Source: Chlorocebus sabaeus (Eukaryota; Chordata; Mammalia; Primates; Cercopithecidae). From it: a DNA stretch of 64,000 nucleotides. Location: assembly GCF_047675955.1 (NCBI RefSeq), contig NC_132919.1, positions 69,234,816 to 69,298,815 on the forward strand, written 5' to 3'. Positions 46,601 to 48,453 of this stretch are shown here, in pieces (positions within the stretch are counted from its first letter, which is position 1; every line of letters starts with the position of its first letter). The notes beneath the pieces are model-generated. The model was not told where the DNA came from. It did no database searches and worked only from the letters and a program-made list of their open reading frames with translations. The position numbers and the translations under genes are program-made.

Positions 46601-48406
46601 AGGTGTGGTGGCTCATGCCTGTAATCCCAGCACTTTGGGAGGTTAAGGCAGGTGGATCACCTGAGGTCAGGCATTCAAGACCAGCCTGGCCAACGTGGTG
46701 AAACCCCGTCTCTACTAAAAATACAAAAATTAGCTGGGCATGGTGGTGCATGCCTGTAGTCCCAGCTACTCAGGAGGCTGAGGCAGGAGAATTGCTTGAA
46801 CCCAGGAGGCGCAGGTTGCAATGAGCTGAGATTGCATCACTGCACTCCAGCCTGGGCGACAGAGCGGACTCTGTCTCAAAAAGAAAATCAACAACAACAA
46901 CAACAACAACAAAAAACACACATAGGAGAAATAAAAGCCAAAAAAGTAACTGTACGGGTTACCTCAGGGAAGAAAGAGACACTGGAGGTTTCAATTATAC
47001 ATGGAATGTTTCCCTCTTAAGTAGACAGTAGAAACACAGGTGGTCATTATAATATTCCCCCCACCTCTTTTTTTTTTTTTTTTTTTTTTTTTGAGACAGA
47101 GTCATGCTCTGTCACCCAGGCTGGAATGCAGTGGCATAATCACAGCTCACTAAGCCTCAACCTCCCGGGCTTCAGTGATCCTCCCAAGTAGCTGTAGCTG
47201 AGACCACAGGCATGTGCCAGCACACCCAGCTAGTTTTTTTGTTTTTTTTTTTTGGGCAGAGACAGGATCTCCCTAGGTTGCCCAGGCTGGTCTCCAACTC
47301 CTGGGCTCAAGTGATCATCCTGCCTTGGCTTCTCAAAATGCTGGCATTTCAGGTGTGAGCCATTGCACCTGGCCCCATCTCGTTTTTCTGTATGACTGAA
47401 GTACAGCATAAGCAAAAGGAAAGAAGGCTGAATAGAGCCAGTAGATGTTAAGAAGGGGGACAACATAGGACCAGATGAAGAACTGCAAATTAAGGATGAT
47501 AAGTTTTTTGCTGCTGCTGTTTTTTGAGATGCAGTCTCACTCTGTCGCCCAGGCTGGAGTGCAGTGGCGCAATCTCAGCTCACTGCAACCTCTGCCTCTC
47601 AGGTTCAGGCAATTCTCCTGCCTCAGCGTCCCAAGTAGCTAGGATCACAGGCCTGCGCCACCATGCTAAATTTATTTAGTAGAGACGGGGTTTCACCATG
47701 TTGGCCAGACTGGTCTCAAACTCCTGACCTCACGATCTGCCCACCTCAGCCTCCCAAAGTGCTAGGATTACAGGCGTGAGCCACTGCACCCAGTCTAGAT
47801 TGTCCATATTCTTTAGATAGCTTCTCCAAGTGCCCAGTATAATATTCCAAAATAATGAATATTCAATATATGCTTATTTATATACTACATATCTATAGCT
47901 GGATACCTCAAATTTTGTTTTTTTAAAATGTACTACTATATGGAAAAACTGCAATGTATTTTTTAAATACCTTGCTATTGGTGTTAAAGAGCCCAAAACC
48001 AAAGTGAAAGCCTTGGTCAGGTTAGTTTGGTAACCTCTCCCTGCATCCCAATTACCTGGAGAATGCTTAGGATTGTTCTGAAAGTAAGAGCTAGCAAAAG
48101 CATGGAAGGATTGGCACAAAACATTCTCACCTTTAGAAAGACAACTCAAAATGTGGATTCTGCCAATAGGAAGCCAGTGCTATAATGTTATTTTTGCAAA
48201 TAAAAAAACAAAACATTCATCATAAGGCATCTGACCACGATAACAACAGAGTTCAGCAGTAATCAAGTCGCAGCCCCACAACTACTTACGTCACGAAACT
48301 GAACCTTTCCAAGTTCTCCTAATTCACTGACACAACAATAAGCAGCTTCTGACTGTAGAAAAAGCTGGGCCAGTGTCATTTCTTCACTCCGGAAAAGCTC
48401 CCCCAT
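138..48406 (-). CDS. ATP6V0A1: V-type proton ATPase 116 kDa subunit a1, coding exons 2-19 (3' end outside window)
   Basis: Subunit a1 of the membrane V0 sector of the vacuolar H+-ATPase. It forms the stator arm and the two proton half-channels beside the c-ring, and acts in synaptic vesicles, endosomes and lysosomes. Joining minus-strand exons at GT-AG sites gives a continuous frame from MGELFRSEEM to THSEDADE, 704 residues without the optional segments. Residues 1-390 form the cytosolic N-terminal domain that contacts V1. Hydrophobic helices lie at about 393-411, 413-426, 448-466, 540-557, 570-592 and 635-657. The proton-path arginine (YLRLW helix) and C-terminus lie left of base 1. I recognised the protein by direct reading; all junction phases and exon lengths agree with the mammalian a1 protein as I remember it. 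No frameshift or stop was found in any exon. Confidence 0.97.
156..1100. other. ATP6V0A1 intron 18, unique sequence
   Basis: Intron between exon 18 and the 18-nt microexon. It holds no Alu, a rarity in this window. I see no other exon-like segment with paired splice sites. Short open frames at 742-994 start at unremarkable ATGs and show no family resemblance. Bases 1-137 belong to the next intron and also show nothing recognisable. Confidence 0.7.
1101..1208 (-). CDS. ATP6V0A1: ATP6V0A1 exon 18 (residues 669-704)
   Basis: 108 nt, phase 0 to 0, acceptor gtgtag|GGAACT and donor GAG|gtaaga. Encodes GTLNFGGIRVGNGPTEED and ends SEDADE. This is the acidic, polar cytosolic loop that follows the sixth hydrophobic helix. 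Optional segments can be spliced in on both sides (candidate cassette exon before it, microexon after it), so this loop is where the protein is tuned by splicing. Confidence 0.95.
1209..2354. other. ATP6V0A1 intron 17, right-hand unique part near exon 18
   Basis: Repeat-free intronic DNA next to the exon 18 acceptor. A CT-rich tract precedes the acceptor on the minus strand. Open frames on both strands at 2056-2369 overlap one another over a moderately GC-rich stretch and have no recognisable product. Nothing else supported. Confidence 0.6.
2355..2522 (+). repeat. MER5-like hAT-Charlie DNA transposon remnant
   Basis: Starts 'cagtggtccttaacatgctgg' style, followed by 'agaatcaccc' and 'tagttctggggtgggg', which match the start and middle of MER5A/B (canonical 'cagtggttctcaaac ... 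gattcagtaggtctggggtggg'). Old and diverged; the right inverted repeat is not clear. Confidence 0.65.
2592..2892 (+). repeat. AluY, Old World monkey type, with perfect target-site duplication
   Basis: Full-length young Alu ending in A18. Flanked by the 16-bp duplication gagattcagcaatccc at 2576-2591 and 2893-2908. Right arm reads 'gatccggccactgc', the monkey-type AluY variant. Confidence 0.95.
2960..3253 (+). repeat. Alu (S-type)
   Basis: Complete left and right arms and A-tail; 'atggacaagg' flanks both ends as the target duplication. Confidence 0.93.
3404..4005 (+). repeat. Nested Alu pair: outer Alu split by inner Alu at 3537-3831
   Basis: The outer copy runs 3404-3536, stops at 'aattcaagaatta', and resumes at about 3836 with 'caaaaattagccaggcatg' to its tail at 4005. 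The inner copy (3537-3831) is full length with its own A14 tail. Confidence 0.9.
4006..6142. other. ATP6V0A1 intron 17, unique stretch
   Basis: About 2.1 kb without an Alu. No open frame of note, no RNA gene and no recognisable repeat beyond AT-rich runs. Ends at the donor of the candidate cassette exon. Confidence 0.6.
6143..6217 (-). CDS. ATP6V0A1: Candidate in-frame cassette exon of ATP6V0A1 (25 codons)
   Basis: Minus strand shows a long CT tract (from about 6345 down to 6222), then ctatcag|GAAGGGCAACC, 75 nt without a stop, and GCAACA|gtgagtgaat. Both flanking constitutive exons meet in phase 0 (exon 17 ends RRKHL, exon 18 starts GTLNF), so 75 nt would insert 25 residues without a frameshift. 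The peptide begins EGQPVEAPVSPNPSQQ and ends in a GLE-alanine run plus T; it is polar, Pro/Ala/Gln-rich and has one Ser-Pro pair, suiting a flexible cytosolic loop. I do not recall it in the standard 831/837/838-residue isoforms, so it may be a rare, tissue-limited or unused exon. The splice sites, length and open frame are seen; use is inferred. Confidence 0.6.
6222..6345. repeat. Polypurine (plus) / polypyrimidine (minus) tract
   Basis: Plus strand is almost entirely A and G (for example 'aggaaggggagagaaaacaa' and 'agagggagggagtgaagggg'). It serves as the pyrimidine tract of the candidate exon at 6143-6217 and could adopt triplex structure. Confidence 0.75.
6495..6523 (+). repeat. (TG)14 microsatellite
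   Basis: Uninterrupted TG dinucleotide run after 'aactc'. Confidence 0.97.
6968..7271 (-). repeat. Alu (S-type)
   Basis: Inverted Alu: T-run then 'gagacagagtctcactctg' to 'caccgcacctggcc'. 'aaatgcgtt' on both sides is the target duplication. Confidence 0.93.
7302..7610 (+). repeat. Alu (S-type), long A-tail
   Basis: Full length with about A30. 'agagtatacagat' flanks it; the right copy has a small extra 'atacagat' repeat. Ends 85 bp from exon 17. Confidence 0.93.
7695..7802 (-). CDS. ATP6V0A1: ATP6V0A1 exon 17 (residues 633-668)
   Basis: 108 nt, phase 0 to 0, acceptor ctctgcag|AAAGGA and donor TTG|gtaggt. Encodes KGIQCFLVVVALLCVPWMLL and then FKPLVLRRQYLRRKHL: one membrane helix (about 635-657) followed by a strongly basic cytosolic start of the loop. 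The next constitutive exon is 18; the 75-nt candidate exon lies between them. Confidence 0.96.
8076..8292 (-). CDS. ATP6V0A1: ATP6V0A1 exon 16 (residues 560-632)
   Basis: 217 nt. First base completes I560, then 72 codons to GQ. Acceptor ttttttag|CTATTT, donor CAG|gtacgt. Encodes YFKKPLNIYFGFIPEIIF, then a hydrophobic helix to about 592, a lumenal or loop segment YKWTAYDAHTSENAP, and SLLIHFINMFLF. Intron 16 between this and exon 17 is only 273 bp and has no repeat. Confidence 0.96.
8511..8803 (-). repeat. Alu (J/S-type)
   Basis: Inverted Alu flanked by the 16-bp duplication aaacttctgaaccttg. Lies about 220 bp upstream (gene sense) of exon 16. Confidence 0.93.
8908..9041 (-). repeat. Free left Alu monomer (FLAM)
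   Basis: T14 then 'gtagagatagggtctc' directly into the left-arm end 'ccgccacgcccag'; there is no right arm. Confidence 0.85.
9199..9808 (-). repeat. Inverted Alu split by a monkey-type AluY (plus, 9483-9775)
   Basis: The outer minus Alu reaches 'agtgtaagcc' at 9482 and resumes with the same ten bases after the inner tail, so this is the target duplication. The inner plus AluY has 'gatctggccactgc' in the right arm. Confidence 0.92.
9823..10113 (-). repeat. Alu (S-type)
   Basis: Inverted full-length copy from T9 'gaggcagaatcttgc' to 'cgtgcctggcc', directly after the nested pair. Confidence 0.93.
10260..10378 (-). CDS. ATP6V0A1: ATP6V0A1 exon 15 (residues 521-560)
   Basis: 119 nt: 39 codons plus two bases of I560. 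Acceptor atgacag|ATTTGG, donor CCATAT|gtgagt. Encodes IWNIATNKLTFLNSFKMKMS followed by VILGIIHMLFGVSLSLFNH, a membrane helix at about 540-557. Confidence 0.96.
10455..10765 (-). repeat. Alu with (TTTA)n tail
   Basis: Inverted copy whose tail reads as (ttta)n on the plus strand; 'aacaatttttattta' lies at both ends. Confidence 0.92.
11057..11363 (-). repeat. Alu
   Basis: Inverted copy with a (ttta)n tail at 11057-11073, ending 'tgcgcctgtcc'. Confidence 0.9.
11371..11575 (-). repeat. Internally deleted Alu
   Basis: T28 then 'gagatgaactcttgc'. It jumps from 'tcggcccactga' straight to 'gaggtggggttttcacc', losing about 100 bp of the middle. Confidence 0.9.
11641..11942 (-). repeat. Alu (S-type)
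   Basis: Inverted full-length copy; 'aacgatgattt' before and 'aacaatgattc' after are the diverged target duplication. Confidence 0.92.
12057..12346 (-). repeat. Alu
   Basis: Inverted copy, T14 to 'accgcgcccggcc'. Confidence 0.92.
12523..12813 (-). repeat. Alu
   Basis: Inverted copy, 'tttttttgacagggagtc' to 'accttgcccagcc'. Confidence 0.92.
13268..13555 (-). repeat. Alu
   Basis: Inverted copy; the 15-bp 'cccacataactattt' lies on both sides. Confidence 0.93.
13655..13745 (-). CDS. ATP6V0A1: ATP6V0A1 exon 14 (residues 490-520)
   Basis: 91 nt: one base finishing T490 and 30 codons. Acceptor catggtag|TGAAGA, donor GATCCA|gtaaga. Encodes EETLRGNPVLQLNPALPG, then VFGGPYPFGIDP, a lumenal loop rich in Gly and Pro. 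With exon 13 it completes the N-W-T glycosylation sequon. Confidence 0.96.
14179..14333 (-). CDS. ATP6V0A1: ATP6V0A1 exon 13 (residues 439-490)
   Basis: 155 nt: 51 codons plus two bases of T490. Acceptor gttcccag|ATGTTT, donor TGGAC|gtaagt. Encodes MFSTVFSGRYIILLMGVFSM, a membrane helix at about 448-466, then the lumenal loop to FTYNW. N488-W-T490 is an N-glycosylation sequon whose last codon is split across the exon 13/14 junction. Confidence 0.96.
14525..14604 (-). mobile_element. MADE1 (mariner-type MITE), source of mir-548 hairpins
   Basis: 80-bp palindrome beginning ttaggttggt and ending accaacctaa, preceded by TA. Arms of 34 bp (14525-14558 and 14571-14604) differ at one base, with a 12-nt centre. 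Size, ends and sequence match the MADE1 consensus as I remember it. Confidence 0.95.
14535..14592 (-). ncRNA. MIR548AT: mir-548 family precursor hairpin (position of MIR548AT)
   Basis: In gene-sense orientation (minus) the 58 nt start aaaagttattgcggttttgg and end aataacttttgt, the mir-548 5p and 3p arms. I recall human MIR548AT lying in ATP6V0A1 about 36 kb from the promoter; here the distance is also about 36 kb. Compared with the human hairpin from memory I see two differences, one in the 5p end and one in the 3p arm. The single arm difference of the MADE1 element becomes a G-U pair in the gene-sense RNA, so that strand folds without a mismatch. Lies in intron 12, so it would be processed from the host transcript. 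Confidence 0.75.
14608..14737 (-). repeat. Old Alu left-arm fragment
   Basis: 'agagatagggtctcactatg' then 'ctcctgcctcagcctcc' and 'ctgggactacaggcac'; diverged, no poly-T beyond 'tttttatttttt'. Abuts the MADE1 element. Confidence 0.7.
14889..15028 (-). CDS. ATP6V0A1: ATP6V0A1 exon 12 (residues 392-438)
   Basis: 140 nt: two bases finishing A392 and 46 codons. Acceptor ctttatag|CTCCAT; donor GAG|gtattg is weak. Encodes PYTIITFPFLFAVMFGDFGH, then GILMTLFAVWMVLRES and RILSQKNENE: the first two membrane helices with the conserved FGDFGHG turn that opens the membrane domain. Confidence 0.96.
15109..15183 (-). repeat. Alu 5'-end fragment
   Basis: 'ctgacctcaagtgatcc' to 'caccatgctcagcc' only; about 75 bp. 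Confidence 0.8.
15326..15630 (-). repeat. Old Alu (J-type)
   Basis: Diverged inverted copy, 'gagatggggtcttgctctgcc' type start to 'actgtgcctggca'; T-rich interruption at 15480-15520. Confidence 0.85.
15631..16146. other. ATP6V0A1 intron 11, unique stretch
   Basis: No exon or recognised repeat. Holds a two-copy 19-bp tandem duplication at 15887-15924. Confidence 0.6.
15887..15924 (+). repeat. 19-bp tandem duplication
   Basis: 'aactctccaaatataggag' occurs twice back to back with no difference, so the duplication is recent. Confidence 0.95.
16147..16748 (-). repeat. Two consecutive inverted Alus (16147-16437, 16448-16748)
   Basis: 'catgaact(t/c)tt' occurs before the first, between them and after the second, consistent with two insertions at one site. 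Confidence 0.9.
16812..17109 (-). repeat. Alu
   Basis: Inverted copy, T18 to 'accatgccctgcc'. Confidence 0.92.
17162..17900. repeat. Three-level Alu nest
   Basis: Old inverted Alu fragment 17162-17265 is broken at 'aagtgctaggatt', which recurs at about 17889. A plus Alu begins at 17267, stops at 'aaaaatacaaaaaa' (17399), and is itself broken by a second plus Alu (17402-17701). It resumes 'attagccgggcatgg' to a tail near 17880. Confidence 0.9.
17975..18515 (+). repeat. Old Alus: 17975-18312 with internal duplication, and a right-half fragment 18325-18515
   Basis: The first copy repeats the segment 'cagcctgggcaacata' with its '(a)accccatctctaaa' continuation. The second lacks the first third of Alu. 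Both are diverged (J-type) and end 26 bp from exon 11. Confidence 0.8.
18541..18691 (-). CDS. ATP6V0A1: ATP6V0A1 exon 11 (residues 342-392)
   Basis: 151 nt: 50 codons plus the first base of A392. Acceptor gtttttcag|GAACAC, donor AATCCAG|gtaaaa. Encodes EHSGSTVPSILNRMQTNQTP, then PTYNKTNKFTYGFQNIVDAY and GIGTYREINP. This is the end of the cytosolic domain, with the PTYNKTNKFT segment conserved in subunit a that leads into the first membrane helix. Confidence 0.96.
18725..18865 (+). repeat. L1M 3'-end fragment
   Basis: 'ggttacacaggtgtgtat', 'aaaactcatcaaatggtaca' and 'gtaaattatatcacaataaa' match the typical old L1 3' terminus. Confidence 0.7.
18866..19317. other. ATP6V0A1 intron 10, unique stretch
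   Basis: No open frame, exon or repeat that I can name. Confidence 0.5.
19800..20094 (+). repeat. Alu inserted in L2
   Basis: Full plus copy; 'aaaactgctttga' at 19788-19800 recurs at about 20699 beyond the next Alu. Confidence 0.92.
20101..20690 (+). repeat. Old plus Alu split by an inverted Alu (20121-20414)
   Basis: Plus Alu shows only 'ccaggcatggtgactca' before the inverted copy, then resumes 'caacactttggaaggcc' to 20690. Confidence 0.9.
20783..21399 (-). repeat. Two consecutive inverted AluY (20783-21090, 21092-21399)
   Basis: Both near consensus with monkey-type 'cagtggcc(a/g)gatctc'. One duplication, 'aaaatttaaatcttct', encloses the pair, so one copy landed in the poly-T of the other. 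Confidence 0.93.
21896..21920 (+). repeat. (ATGCT)5 pentanucleotide repeat
   Basis: Five perfect ATGCT units, followed by 'atatatatga' and degenerate 'tatgctaggc'. Confidence 0.97.
21990..22297 (+). repeat. AluY, monkey type
   Basis: Near-consensus, 'gatccggccactgc', A23 tail; 'aactccg' flanks both ends. Confidence 0.93.
22345..22637 (-). repeat. AluY/S
   Basis: Inverted copy; 'aaaaatgacattaatg' on both sides. Confidence 0.93.
22717..22929 (-). CDS. ATP6V0A1: ATP6V0A1 exon 10 (residues 271-341)
   Basis: 213 nt, 71 codons, phase 0 to 0. Acceptor ccccaaag|GTTCTA, donor GGCACG|gtgagt. Encodes VLNQTEDHRQRVLQAAAKNI, RVWFIKVRKMKAIYHTLNLC, then NIDVTQKCLIAEVWCPVTDL. This is the distal globular lobe of the cytosolic domain, with the conserved AEVWCP motif. 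Confidence 0.97.
22930..23673. other. ATP6V0A1 intron 9, unique stretch
   Basis: No repeat recognised; overlapping short open frames at 23118-23672 resemble nothing I know. Confidence 0.5.
23674..23969 (-). repeat. Alu
   Basis: Inverted copy, T15 to 'aacatgtccagct'. Confidence 0.92.
24262..24562 (+). repeat. Old 5'-truncated Alu (J-type)
   Basis: Begins at 'ctcactcctgtaatcccagc', diverged, tail 'aaaacaaaacagaacaaac'. Confidence 0.85.
24929..25234 (+). repeat. Alu
   Basis: Full copy; 'gaaatggaagttaca' before and 'gaaatggaacttaca' after. Confidence 0.93.
25235..25707. other. ATP6V0A1 intron 9, unique stretch with two strong unused donors
   Basis: Minus strand has GCA|gtaagt (donor at 25459-25458) and ACTG|gtaagt (donor at 25375-25374) about 85 bp apart. 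I find no in-frame exon using them (best candidate 25376-25433 is 58 nt). Confidence 0.4.
25708..26003 (+). repeat. AluY
   Basis: 'aaaactatc' on both sides; near-consensus, A7-C-A8 tail. Confidence 0.92.
26014..26632 (+). repeat. Nested Alu pair: outer split by inner at 26153-26447
   Basis: Outer copy halts at 'tacaaaaatta' (26152) and resumes 'tacaaaaattagttaggcatg'. The inner copy is full length. Confidence 0.9.
26914..27007 (-). CDS. ATP6V0A1: ATP6V0A1 exon 9 (residues 239-270)
   Basis: 94 nt: one base finishing G239 and 31 codons. Acceptor cattccag|GTTCCG, donor AAATG|gtatgc. Encodes FRASLYPCPETPQERKEMAS and GVNTRIDDLQM. Sits between plus Alus on the left and a minus Alus on the right. 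Confidence 0.96.
27132..27427 (-). repeat. Alu
   Basis: Inverted copy; 'taagtcaacactattt' on both sides. Confidence 0.94.
27603..28198 (+). repeat. Two consecutive Alus (27603-27904, 27906-28198)
   Basis: 'attctgtccctagg' precedes the first and 'atctgtccctaagg' follows the second; the second sits at the tail of the first. Confidence 0.92.
28340..28485 (-). repeat. Free left Alu monomer or Alu fragment
   Basis: 'tttttatagacacggggtctc' style start, left-arm only, ends 'gttatctggcc'. Confidence 0.8.
28526..29128 (+). repeat. Two consecutive Alus (28526-28813, 28828-29128)
   Basis: 'atgaatttag', 'aagaatttag' and 'atgaattcag' before, between and after indicate repeated insertion at the same short target. 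Confidence 0.9.
29298..29380 (-). CDS. ATP6V0A1: ATP6V0A1 exon 8 (residues 212-239)
   Basis: 83 nt: 27 codons plus two bases of G239. Acceptor gggcctag|GGTGAC, donor GAAGG|gtaaga. Encodes GDYVHKSVFIIFFQGDQLKN and RVKKICE, a beta-strand/helix segment of the cytosolic domain with the conserved FFQG motif. Confidence 0.96.
29381..30829. other. ATP6V0A1 intron 7, unique stretch
   Basis: About 1.4 kb without Alus. No exon-like segment, RNA gene or named repeat that I can support. Confidence 0.6.
30830..31142 (+). repeat. Alu with a short internal duplication
   Basis: 'accaaatttgg' flanks it. Inside, 'ggcggatcactt' is repeated in tandem at about 30883-30908. Confidence 0.93.
31462..31588 (-). CDS. 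ATP6V0A1: ATP6V0A1 exon 7 (residues 169-211)
   Basis: 127 nt: one base finishing G169 and 42 codons. Acceptor ccccacag|CTTCGT, donor GTGACT|gtaaga. Encodes FVAGVINRERIPTFERMLWR, VCRGNVFLRQAEIENPLEDP and VT. It contains the conserved RGN segment of the cytosolic globular lobe. Confidence 0.96.
31855..31958 (-). CDS. ATP6V0A1: ATP6V0A1 exon 6 (residues 142-169), with 21-nt alternative 5' extension
   Basis: Short form 31855-31937 is 83 nt: MADPDLLEESSSLLEPSEMG, RGTPLRL and two bases of G169; donor CTTGG|gtaagt. An upstream acceptor ttcag at 31963-31959 extends it to 31958 and adds seven codons (A-E-L-H-H-Q-Q) in frame; the downstream acceptor is 'catcagcag' ending at 31938. This tandem acceptor explains the known 838-residue a1 isoform. 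The upstream site has a poor pyrimidine tract. Confidence 0.95.
31959..33964. other. ATP6V0A1 intron 5, unique stretch
   Basis: 2 kb with no Alu. A (CAAAA)n-like run lies at about 32979-33005. Nothing else recognisable. Confidence 0.6.
33965..34190 (+). mobile_element. MER30-type hAT-Charlie DNA transposon
   Basis: Begins 'caggggtgtctgatcttttg', continues 'gggccacacataaaatacac', ends 'gggttggacaagcttg'. About 226 bp, the size and sequence of the primate MER30 family as I remember it; similar 'tcttagag/tcttgaga' octamers at the two edges. Confidence 0.8.
34191..35315. other. ATP6V0A1 intron 5, unique stretch with a short hairpin
   Basis: No exon or repeat named. At 35068-35089 'cctgctgct' and 'agcagcagg' are perfect inverted repeats with a 4-nt loop. 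Confidence 0.5.
35316..35611 (+). repeat. Alu
   Basis: Full plus copy with A13 tail. Confidence 0.92.
35612..36631. other. ATP6V0A1 intron 5, unique stretch
   Basis: AT-rich. 'agtaggtgctcattacatgt' near 36226 resembles the end of a MIR or L2 but is too short to name. Confidence 0.4.
36632..36815 (+). mobile_element. MER5A hAT-Charlie remnant
   Basis: 'cagcagttttcaaactagca', 'caggatcacctgg' and 'tctgattcagtaggtctagg' match MER5A in order. Confidence 0.85.
36871..37161 (-). repeat. Alu
   Basis: Inverted copy, T10 to 'accaagcccagtc'. Confidence 0.92.
37250..37538 (+). repeat. Alu
   Basis: Plus copy from 'ccaggtgcagtggctc' to A8; 'gggcc(c/t)cta' flanks. Confidence 0.92.
37539..37848. other. 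Unrecognised 300-bp segment, open in one plus frame
   Basis: From about 37621 a plus frame reads MTVTIPKVSNIINLVAKTPV and continues Lys/Thr-rich for about 75 codons before running into Alu. I cannot assign it; it may be chance or a worn retrocopy. Confidence 0.3.
37849..38453 (-). repeat. Two inverted Alus at one target site (37849-38136, 38150-38453)
   Basis: 'cacctacat' precedes the first, lies between them and follows the second (about 37842, 38144, 38456): three copies of the target for two insertions. Confidence 0.93.
38466..39075. other. ATP6V0A1 intron 5, unique stretch next to exon 5
   Basis: AT-rich, no named repeat; contains the weak exon 5 donor at its right edge. Confidence 0.5.
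39076..39204 (-). CDS. ATP6V0A1: ATP6V0A1 exon 5 (residues 99-141)
   Basis: 129 nt, 43 codons, phase 0 to 0. Acceptor cttgtag|GCCAAT; donor GATGAG|gtcaga is weak (C at +3... of the usual purine). Encodes ANFEKIENELKEINTNQEAL, KRNFLELTELKFILRKTQQF and FDE: the long coiled-coil helix of the cytosolic arm that contacts the peripheral stalk. Its end is where the seven-residue splice variant joins. Confidence 0.96.
39400..39979 (+). repeat. 5'-truncated Alu with (AAAT)n tail (39400-39662), then full Alu (39671-39979)
   Basis: First starts at 'actgaggcgggtggatcac' and ends in (aaat)n at 39636-39662. The second is full length with A23. Confidence 0.9.
40158..40453 (+). repeat. Alu
   Basis: Plus copy, 'ggccaggtatggtagctcac' to 'aaaataaataaaataaaata'. 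Confidence 0.9.
40590..41075 (+). repeat. LINE-1 3'-end fragment (old, L1M/L1PB-like)
   Basis: 'catgtcatttgcagcaacat', 'ggatagaactggaggtcatt', 'caagttttcactcat' and 'accaaaatatcacatat' match the end of ORF2 and 3' UTR of L1 in order. Frames inside are broken. Confidence 0.85.
41233..41330 (-). CDS. ATP6V0A1: ATP6V0A1 exon 4 (residues 66-98)
   Basis: 98 nt: two bases finishing R66 and 32 codons. Acceptor cattttag|GCTTTG, donor TTAGAG|gtaaac. Encodes FVEKEIRKANIPIMDTGENP and EVPFPRDMIDLE, the proximal part of the cytosolic arm. Confidence 0.96.
41331..41929. other. ATP6V0A1 intron 3, unique stretch
   Basis: (TA)n run at about 41454-41466; otherwise nothing recognisable. Confidence 0.5.
41930..42170 (+). 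repeat. MIR SINE
   Basis: 'caacctggcttcaaatactg', 'gggcaagtcatgaagcctct', 'tttcctcaatcattaaat' and 'aataaatgttag' match MIR from core to 3' end. Confidence 0.88.
42519..42597 (-). CDS. ATP6V0A1: ATP6V0A1 exon 3 (residues 40-66)
   Basis: 79 nt: 26 codons plus the first base of R66. Acceptor tttttcag|TTAAAT, donor AAGCTTC|gtatgt. Encodes LNPDVNVFQRKFVNEVRRCE and EMDRKL, conserved at the start of subunit a across eukaryotes. Confidence 0.96.
43046..43352 (-). repeat. Alu
   Basis: Inverted copy; 'accataagtaatttt' at both ends. Confidence 0.94.
43446..44062 (+). repeat. Two consecutive Alus (43446-43740, 43742-44062)
   Basis: 'aaaaagctagcaacct' before the first and 'aaaaagcttgcaatct' after the second form one duplication around both. 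Confidence 0.92.
44140..44275 (+). repeat. MIR-type SINE fragment
   Basis: 'caacatttatgaagcacc', 'atgtgtcagatactgaac' and 'taggcactgggg' match the MIR core. Similar L2/MIR-type sequence resumes near 44738 ('aagctatgtcccggtcttca') after the Alu. Confidence 0.75.
44330..44628 (+). repeat. Alu
   Basis: Plus copy; 'atacaaacac' at both ends. Confidence 0.93.
44912..45661 (+). mobile_element. Tigger/MER2-type DNA transposon carrying an inserted AluY
   Basis: Left end 'cagttcccgttgacctttg' and right end 'caagggtcaactg' are inverted repeats of the pogo-like Tigger2/MER2 group. Inside, 'gggtttgaactctgctggtc' and 'taatcgactgtttatgaaat' also fit. An inverted AluY (45327-45635) splits it near the right end. 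Confidence 0.82.
45327..45635 (-). repeat. AluY, monkey type
   Basis: T27 tail, 'cagtggccggatctcagc', near-consensus; 14-bp 'acccctgcattttc' on both sides. Confidence 0.95.
45720..46420 (+). repeat. L1M 3' end split by an Alu (46035-46334)
   Basis: 'attgtggtgtattcatacaa', 'gatgaaaatgttca', then after the Alu 'ggtgctggttacagaggtgt' and 'caaattgtactcttaag' match the end of an old L1. Confidence 0.8.
46035..46334 (+). repeat. Alu inserted in L1M
   Basis: Plus copy, 'ggctgggcctggtggctc' to 'aaaagaaaaaaaa'. Confidence 0.92.
46421..46535 (+). repeat. Alu left-arm fragment
   Basis: 'agccaggcacagtggctcat' to 'cgagaccctatctctat'; no right arm. Confidence 0.85.
46596..46918 (+). repeat. Alu with (CAA)n tail
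   Basis: Plus copy; tail contains a run of eight CAA-type units at about 46889-46912. Confidence 0.92.
47066..47373 (-). repeat. Old Alu (J-type)
   Basis: T26 start; extra T-run at 47227-47251; ends 'attgcacctggcc'. Confidence 0.88.
47515..47793 (-). repeat. Alu
   Basis: Inverted copy, 'tttttgagatgcagtctc' to 'actgcacccagtc'; small deletion around 'caccatgctaaatttattt'. Confidence 0.9.
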
Positions 48407-48453
48407 GGTGGCAGAAGGTACCAGTCAAGTGGGTACCTGGATTTCTCTCCAAC
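48290..48453 (-). CDS. ATP6V0A1: ATP6V0A1 exon 2, start codon (coding 48290-48406; residues 1-39)
   Basis: The ATG (A at 48406) sits in gccaccATGg, a near-perfect Kozak context. Coding part is 117 nt: MGELFRSEEMTLAQLFLQSE and AAYCCVSELGELGKVQFRD; donor CGTGAC|gtaagt. The likely acceptor is tttgcttaag at 48454-48455, leaving 47 nt of 5' UTR in this exon. This start is chosen because MGELFRSE is the conserved N-terminus of mammalian a1 and the Kozak match is strong. Confidence 0.95.
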